A stretch of DNA of 64,000 bases from contig CAIIXF020000003.1 in NCBI GenBank assembly GCA_903813345.2, positions 32,425,151 through 32,489,150 on the forward strand, written 5' to 3'. The notes beneath the pieces are model-generated. The model saw only the letters and a program-made list of their open reading frames with translations, did no database searches and was not told the DNA's origin. Below, in pieces: positions 58,301 to 64,000 of this stretch. This stretch comes from Owenia fusiformis. Its lineage: Eukaryota > Annelida > Polychaeta > Sabellida > Oweniidae. Positions within the stretch are counted from its first letter, which is position 1; each line of letters begins with the position of its first letter. A program made the position numbers and the translations under genes.

Positions 58301-58684
58301 TATAACCGACAAATAAAAAGACTGTTATCGTAACAATTAAATATTTATTATAGTTTTGGTTGCCTCTTTGTGGTTGTGATCTATAAGAATTCGACTTAAA
58401 GGAATTAACGTTGAATCAAAACGAGGCTGCATATTTATTACATTATTATAGGTGTCGTGTTACGACCATGACGATGATGATGAAAATGATCTGATTGGTG
58501 ATATCTCACTTCCTGTTTCTGAGCTAGCAAACTGCGAAGCCAAACAGGTATTTAATTTTTTGTTATTTAAACGTTGTTTATTCCATCCTAGGTGATTTGC
58601 TATGATTATGACGATGATGGGTCACATGACTTAATCGGGGAATTTTCGACAAAACTTAGTGAAATGATAGATTGCCCAAAATCG
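55215..58684 (+). CDS. Copine, N-terminal C2A and C2B domains (partial gene)
   Basis: Copines are cytosolic Ca2+-dependent phospholipid-binding proteins with two C2 domains and a vWA domain. Phase-0 exons 55215-55358, 55802-55981, 56312-56383, 57127-57285, 57794-57883 and a sixth position filled by either 58452-58547 or 58592-58684 give about 246 residues. C2A (residues about 8-125) has [16 protein letters not shown] and the hallmark [19 protein letters not shown] with [13 protein letters not shown]2B (about 140 on) has [35 protein letters not shown] and [16 protein letters not shown]. Candidate Ca2+ ligands D27, D33, D85, D87, D158, D164, D220, D222 and D228 are present. The start ATG is preceded by an acceptor-like site at 55142, so a 5' UTR exon lies upstream. 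The vWA domain is not in the window, so the gene must run on or be truncated. Confidence 0.92.
55802..55981 (+). CDS. Copine coding exon 2 (C2A core)
   Basis: 60 codons after acceptor atttatgtttcag. Contains the copine-typical [11 protein letters not shown] and [19 protein letters not shown] with acidic Ca2+-loop residues. Phase 0 at both ends. Confidence 0.95.
56312..56383 (+). CDS. Copine coding exon 3 (C2A-C2B linker)
   Basis: 24 codons, [20 protein letters not shown] then STIT. Acceptor cacgatttcag, donor aca|gtaagt. The frame continues past the donor without coding character. Confidence 0.85.
56667..56801 (+). repeat. Tandem duplication of about 68 bp in a copine intron
   Basis: tacagtacttatagt, gttacaaaaatacatttatta and gtgaattgtgg each occur twice in the same order. 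Confidence 0.75.
57127..57285 (+). CDS. Copine coding exon 4 (C2B start)
   Basis: 53 codons, [20 protein letters not shown] to VVVHRTE. Contains [14 protein letters not shown]. Acceptor tttatcgccag, donor gag|gtacca. Confidence 0.95.
57472..57531 (-). repeat. Partial CAGTAAAACC-family repeat
   Basis: Plus strand reads aagcattcacattgagaaat and ends gatatacaggttttactgc, the right-end signature of the family. The left end is absent. Confidence 0.5.
57794..57883 (+). CDS. Copine coding exon 5 (C2B middle)
   Basis: 30 codons, [20 protein letters not shown] to DKVIK, with the copine-conserved LNPQWKPF. Phase-0 donor aag|gttagt. Confidence 0.93.
58452..58547 (+). CDS. Copine alternative exon 6a (divergent C2B loop)
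   Basis: 32 codons, [19 protein letters not shown] to NCEAKQ. Acceptor cattattatag, donor cag|gtattt, phase 0. Homologous to exon 6b 44 bases downstream. It keeps the acidic ligands D220, D222 and D228 but replaces the canonical DGSHD by DDEND and changes the following strand and helix. The downstream 44-base intron is too short for ordinary splicing, so 6a and 6b should be alternatives. Confidence 0.88.
58592..58684 (+). CDS. Copine alternative exon 6b (canonical C2B loop)
   Basis: 31 codons, [19 protein letters not shown] to DCPKS. Acceptor tattccatcctag, donor tcg|gtaaga, phase 0. The [16 protein letters not shown] string is the copine consensus, so 6b is probably the ancestral version and 6a the derived duplicate. 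Confidence 0.9.
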
Positions 58685-60079
58685 GTAAGATAAATTTTTT
58701 TTGGATGCTTTGTATTTTACTATTAGATGTGCCTTCTCGATATTTAATCATCCCCTTTAATCATAGAGATGAATTCAAAACACCATAAAACCACTTTTTG
58801 GATAGAACACTGATATACCTTGCTTAGGGCTAAGAATTGAGGATATGAATTCCAGTATTTCTCCCAAAAAAAATAATTGCACTTGCAAATTGACCTTTTT
58901 TCGGGTATTAATTAAGAAGTTCAGGACGTCCCAAAAGGTTATACCCAAATAAACAAGAATACATCTTTCTTCCTTTTTTGAAAAAAGCTGAACTTTTCAC
59001 ATGATGAAGAGAATTCAATTTTCTAATGAACATGACAGTTAGAAATATATAGAAGTTTGTAATGATTTACTGAGCAATTTGACATTTTAGATGGCATGGC
59101 TCAAAATCAATGCAAAGTAAAATGGGCAGCAGGGAAAATGAGTGACTGTTCTGAAACAAGCTTTTCTCTATTATAGAGTTAACAGTGACACTTTCAGATG
59201 TTTATAATTGCGATATCATCAATTCATCATGTTCCCCATAAACCAGAAAAAAAGTTTGTCAAAAAATTGAAATATTCATCAATGGAAAACAAATTTATGA
59301 CCAAATTTCATCAAAATAATTCTACATTTGTCTTGGTACAATCTTTTGGGACAACCTGTACTTTATAGATAAGGAATAAAGGCACTTTTTAAGAAATACT
59401 CTAATGTTGTAGGTAGATAACCTGATCAGTGTGTGAGTTAATTTTGAAAGTCTTTTAGTGTGTTTCGAGTTTTAATATAGGGCCTGAAAGGAGGGCATTA
59501 TGAACATGGGGTAATGAATAAAGGGCCTGAAAGATAACTGTGTCCTAATAAACATTGAAAAACAAACTTAGGGTCTGCTGAATTTAGGATAATACAATCC
59601 TTGGGCCTGATGAACATTAGTTAAATGGATAAACATAGAATAGCAAACTGAATCAATGATAAACATTTGATATTAATAGGTCATGATTCATACACATCCA
59701 GTTCATGATATTCTTCCTAATTAATAATGTTTTGAAAATGTACATAAACAAGACAACCATCCTTTCTTTATAAAATATTATTTATTTAAATCTACATAGT
59801 TTACATGTGTTTAGTTAATATATGTATCTATTTACAAATCATATATTTTTTTAAAATTAATATACAATTCATGTTCACATCACGAGAAATCGATACAGGT
59901 AGTATTTTGTCAGTTGCTGTTTGAAATTGTTTACACCTATAAATCACCCGTCCCCTCCCCCAGATTATTGATTTGCAAATTGATTTTCAGCTTCCGTTGA
60001 CATTAAATTACAACAGTTCCTTTTTATAAGTGAATAATAATTATTGAATCGATGTAATGATTGTTTTTTGTGATATCAG

Positions 60080-60132
60080 AGGATAGAACTAATAGATTTG
60101 GCCAAGAATAGCTATAGTATTGATAATCAACG
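60080..60132 (+). CDS. Tentative copine exon 7
   Basis: 53 nt between a gatatcag acceptor and a good gtaaga donor, phase 0 in, two bases out. It reads RIELIDLAKNSYSIDNQ. Other copines follow C2B with an (E)F(E/K)LINPKK...KKSYKNSG stretch. IELI and KNSYS resemble it weakly. It could be a diverged exon or chance. Confidence 0.3.
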
Positions 60133-60719
60133 GTAAGAAACTTTTTGATCGGCCCTTGTAGTCACGATATGATTCGTTTTACTTCACAATACATTAGTTT
60201 TATTTAGCAAGTTTAACAATGTTACTTAGAAATGTTGAAATTTAGCATTTTTGAAGTTTTTAAGGCATTTTTTCTAGGACTCTGAGGCCTATTTCCCTGA
60301 TATTTTTGATAGTTCGAATAACTGATAAAGGCCTAGTTTTCCTAAAAGTTAGCCTTAATTGCTTGCAGTCTTAGGTTAATCGTAACATCTTCATCAGATC
60401 TAACCCCTGATCTAACCCCTGAGTATTCAATACATACAATCCCAACCCAGACATCCTAACAAAAGAAAGTAGAAGGGATGGAGACAGTTCTGAAAAAATG
60501 TCTCAATTTTATGATATTTTTTGTTTATTCATTCCTTCTATTTCATATTTCTAAAAACAATCCAACAGTTATGACAACATTTCAAGATAATCTGGTAAAA
60601 CTTTTGGTAAAGAATGTTCACTTTTTTTAATTTTCATGAATTTGGCCATTTCTGCATCTTGGATATCTTCACTGGCTTCGTTATTTCATCAGATATCTCA
60701 ATTAATTTTTCATTTTCAG

Positions 60720-60813
60720 AAATAAGATTAAGATGTTAAACATTGCTTGCAACAGTTTTTTTTCTATTCCTTCTACTTTCGTGAAAGAAGAATCAATACT
60801 GAATGAATATCAG
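60720..60813 (+). CDS. Tentative further exon, poorly supported
   Basis: Follows acceptor tttttcattttcag and continues the frame of the 60080-60132 candidate (RNKIKMLNIACNSFFSIPST ...). The donor is either cag|gttcca at 60813 or a stronger gtaagt about a dozen bases on. The sequence does not look like any copine segment. Confidence 0.15.
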
Positions 60814-61875
60814 GTTCCATGGACTCGTAAGTGCATATGTACATACAATTAAATCTTATTTAATTAAATTATGATTTGCAATAATGTAGACTATTATGTA
60901 AATATCTACTTGTGTACTCTAGTTCCAATCCATGCATATACAGTGGCATAGCTTTGCTTAAGAGATATATATTCAGACTTTTAATTGAAAAACTAAAATT
61001 CAAATTATGAAGTAATTTCCCTTTTAATTTGGCTCACTTTTTAAATTGCCTCACTTATTCTTAGATCCTCACTATGCCTCTGTACATACATCTGTGTTCT
61101 ATGATATAGAGTAAAAACCTTTTAAGTGAAACACCTCCATAAGTGGAGCACTTTTCAAAGTTCTGTTAATTTAATGAATAAAATGAGTGGACCTAAAGAA
61201 TACCAAGAATACCACTACCCTAAAGAATAACATTATTTAGAAGTATATTTTGTACTTATTGTGTTCCATTTATACATGTTTTACTTATCTTTGTAGCATG
61301 TATCAATGCATTGTACAGGCAAGTTTAATATTTGACCAGTCTATAAAAATCTAGACAGATGACTATTCTTATTACATTCCTAGAATTGTAAACAATATGA
61401 TGCATTAAATGCATGATTAACGATATATTGATTGATTTGTCTGTTTAATGAGATCATGTGACTGTGTTCAGTTTTCACATATAACATACGAGTATATCCA
61501 TACTGTCACTTAAAAATATGCTTAATGTTACATTTAGGTCATTACAAAGTAGATGCCTCTCTGGGTTAGTATCATGAATGGCTTCTTGTTTGATTGGTGA
61601 TGTCCAGCATTAATGACAAGATCCTGATGGATTCCATTTGATTCGTCAGAATTTGAAGAGTTTAGTACATCGTTCAAATGTTCTGTACCATCATGGGATG
61701 CTTCTCATCATTAAATCCAAGAAAATCTGAAGAGTCATACATTAGTTTGTTGTGAAATGAGAGATGGTTTGAAGGACATTACTATTAGAAATATAGTTGT
61801 GTCTCTGTTTTCTTTATTTTGTTAAATGATTAGTTTCTGTCGTCACATGAGTATTATGAAGTTTGGATTTCCATG

Positions 61876-61881
61876 TTTATT
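61876..61881 (-). terminator. Polyadenylation signal for the small membrane protein gene
   Basis: TTTATT on the plus strand (AATAAA on the minus), about 105 bases past the stop at 61985-61987. Confidence 0.5.
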
Positions 61882-61984
61882 TTCAAAATTGTTAATATAA
61901 AGTTGAGCACCCTTAATTATATAACATTTAGGTGTATTGTCCCGTCTTTAGTGAATGTCATGACACACCCAAACTATTTCATGA

Positions 61985-62260
61985 TCAACCACATAGTGGT
62001 TTCATTGCAATCATGTTTTCTGCACAGGTCAATGGTAGGTTGACAACTTTCAGTAGTGCTTCACAGACTCCTTTTAAAGGTTCGATACATGCACTAAATG
62101 GAAGTAGGAATATATACCACCATGCAACGAAAAATGCAATTGGCCATCCTAAGAACCATAGAATAAAGAACCATAGTATTCCCCAAAGGATCCCTGGGCA
62201 GAGTCCTCCTTTGCCTGACCCCTCTCCTTGACCTTCACCTGTGCCTTCTCCTTGACCCAT
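61985..62260 (-). CDS. Small tryptophan-rich two-helix membrane protein
   Basis: 91 residues. Residues 1-20 are Gly/Glu/Gln-rich (MGQGEGTGEGQGEGSGKGG). Two hydrophobic segments follow: ILWGILWFFILWFLGWP with AFFVAWWYIFLLPF (about 25-56), and a second amphipathic stretch (CEALLKVVNLPLTCAENM) with four or five Cys. The GWPIAFF-AWWY-LLPF-AC pattern resembles a family of short uncharacterised invertebrate membrane proteins that I recall only generally, so no symbol is given. The ATG is the first after an in-frame TGA. A minus-strand acceptor (taatttcag at 62293) gives a 32-base 5' UTR on this exon, so at least one upstream non-coding exon exists. It is antisense to the copine gene and probably nested in its intron. 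Function unknown. Confidence 0.8.
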   Translation of the reverse strand: MGQGEGTGEGQGEGSGKGGLCPGILWGILWFFILWFLGWPIAFFVAWWYIFLLPFSACIEPLKGVCEALLKVVNLPLTCAENMIAMKPLCG

Positions 62261-62292
62261 GACCTTTGATCTGATTCGTCAGTTGACTTGTT

Positions 62293-64000
62293 CTGAAATT
62301 AGAATAAAGAATACTAGACATCAAGATTGCAACTTAGGGATGCTTGGAAGCTTATTTTCTTCATAAAAATGCATCTGGTTCAAAAATATATATCCTAAAA
62401 AGCATAGATGGTTTTGGAAATAAGTCTTACAATTTGAAGCAAGTTGAAAGAATCCAGATGGCAAAAGGCTAGCACGAAAAGAAACTAATGTATAGCTGTA
62501 TTATATATATATTATATTATTATATACTGAAAAATGTTAAGAAAAAATACAGAAGTGTAGTGTCAGGGTTTGATAAATTTAAAAAACTTTGATTTGACCT
62601 AAATTTTGACTTTTGAACTTGATAAAAACTAATTTTCTCTGGTATACCATAAACGTTTGACATTTATTTGTCTTTATGCCAGGTCAATATAATTTTAAGA
62701 TATTGATCAGTAAATGATATAATAAGGAAGTTAGGCTAAATGAGAATTAGGAGAACTTGCATGTGAACGTGTAGATTATTGTTCTCTAGGGATTAAAGTT
62801 CTCCCGTTCATAATATTTACCTGTCTAATTGAGTGTAAAGGTATAATGTGAAATTTGAGAAAAATTGTTAAATAAGGTCCCTGGAAAAACTGTAAGGGGA
62901 CAGTAATCCATGAGGGTCATATATAACACATTCACTCAAAAACGTGAAGCCTAACCTATTTAATATATTTGAAATGACCCCTCAAAAAATATCAATAATG
63001 ATTAATGAATAAAAAATGAAAAGAATAAGATAAAAGATTATCGCGATTATCTCAATAATGTTAACGTTCATGGGATTTGTGTGCTTTTCTCAGTCTCCAT
63101 AATAAACAATGAATTTATTGATTCTTAACGAGTTGTCTTAGCTGTTAGTTCCTACAACGTTGCTGTGGAATAATTTATAATGTGTTTTTATGCGGTGTTA
63201 TATTTGTTAACTTGTTAACAAATTGTACTCATTCAGAAATTAAAAGCAATATTTGATAGAATATTTAAGGGACATGGCGGGGGGGGGTTGTACATAATAA
63301 TGAAGAACATTTAAATTAATCTATACATGTACAACAGTCCCGGGACAACAGTAGAATTTGAATCATTATTTTTGTAGCTAACCAAGTTCCCTCCTATAAG
63401 TGTAAAGTGATATAAATCAAGATGATATCATTGTACAGTGTTTGATTTATGTGACCCCAGGATATTATATACAATTATTACAGTAATTATACAGTGCTAT
63501 TTTATTATTATTTATAAGCAGTTTCTTTGTAATTTTCAGTTTCCATGATAAATTTCATGTACATACCTTGATCTGTAAATTTTTCAGTGTTGTTTACCCC
63601 TTTCACCTTTGTTTACTTCTTTCACCTTCGTTTACTCCTTTCCATGTATTTCCACATATGTTAACTAATTTATCTTATTTTTGTTTTAATTCCAATTTGA
63701 ACTGTTGGATTGAAAAAATCTGTTCTGTGTTTTGCTTCTGCTAATTACTGTCCTAAATTGTTAATTAATTACTTTTTAATGATCATCCTACAGTGAAAAA
63801 TTGTAAATATTCAATTAACAACTGCAGCATGTGTTTGTGATGTGATTAATAAGATTTATAAGTTGTATATGGAGTTCCTAGAGCTTGTTGCCATATAACA
63901 TATTCATACCATTGTTTTAGTTTGAAGTTGCTATAGCGATGTCCGCCATATTGGGAAATCAATTTTATTTCTTTTTTCTGTTTTATGTTTCTATTCATTG
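62293..64000. other. Right edge without a visible exon
   Basis: AT-rich. Presumably copine intron on the plus strand and upstream intron or promoter of the small membrane protein on the minus strand. A G-run lies at 63278-63287. No coding segment is supported. Confidence 0.45.

Larger units (their letters stand above)
58685..61984 (+). other. Copine intron region with two weak exon candidates
   Basis: 3.3 kb. Besides the two low-confidence exons at 60080 and 60720 and a CAGTAAAACC-type fragment (61108-61160), nothing coding is seen. No vWA motif (MIDAS) is present. Confidence 0.5.

Noticed and set aside
60720-60840. Firm assignment of a copine exon
   Set aside because: The phase fits, but the peptide does not resemble copines and two donors compete. 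Kept only as a very low-confidence feature.
1-64000. CRISPR arrays, prokaryotic operons or phage genes
   Set aside because: The tandem arrays are contiguous minisatellites without spacer structure, and every recognised gene is animal-type with introns.

Overview
The window is AT-rich nuclear DNA of a bilaterian animal. It has intron-rich genes with GT-AG borders, animal-specific families (Par-6, a two-C2 copine, an SRCR-like secreted protein), AATAAA polyadenylation signals, and introns crowded with MITEs, minisatellites and retroelement debris. Frequent acatgta/tacatgta words and the repeat types recall marine invertebrates such as lophotrochozoans or hemichordates. No species is claimed. 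All gene models below come from reading frame and splice phase alone.

Layout, left to right. At 862-1132 is the last exon of an unrecognised plus-strand gene with a highly charged C-terminus. The cell-polarity gene par-6 occupies 6.4-35.3 kb on the minus strand. Its three coding exons (35238-35300, 31960-32185, 6393-7345) join in perfect phase into a 413-residue protein (PB1, semi-CRIB, PDZ). The 24.6-kb second intron hosts a complete three-exon gene on the opposite strand (13298-15764) for a secreted, cysteine-rich, SRCR-like protein. The same intron holds a 44-bp minisatellite, a 536-bp foldback element with a 5-bp target duplication, a 1.8-kb Helitron2-like non-autonomous element and a 280-bp MITE.

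Between par-6 and the next locus (35.3-37.1 kb) lie a tRNA-like SINE fragment, a broken CR1-like LINE tail and TGACGTCA motifs. From 37.1 to 50 kb there is a compact plus-strand array. It starts with a two-exon 41-codon ORF that ends six bases before the ATG of the mitochondrial ribosome-rescue gene MRPL58/ICT1. Only 128 bases after the MRPL58 stop, an 11-exon gene begins that codes for a 2064-residue, mostly disordered Ser/Arg/Asp-rich protein. Its C-terminal part carries about eight imperfect copies of a TRxSRN module.

From 55.2 kb a plus-strand copine starts (C2A and most of C2B). Its sixth coding position is filled by two tandem, homologous exons separated by only 44 bases, a strong candidate for mutually exclusive splicing. 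The copine vWA domain lies beyond the window, if it is present. A small two-helix tryptophan-rich membrane protein is encoded on the minus strand at 61985-62260, probably inside a copine intron.

Most interesting points: the tandem copine exons, the ORF abutting MRPL58, the modular TRxSRN protein, the SRCR-like gene nested in par-6, and several well-defined mobile elements with readable ends.
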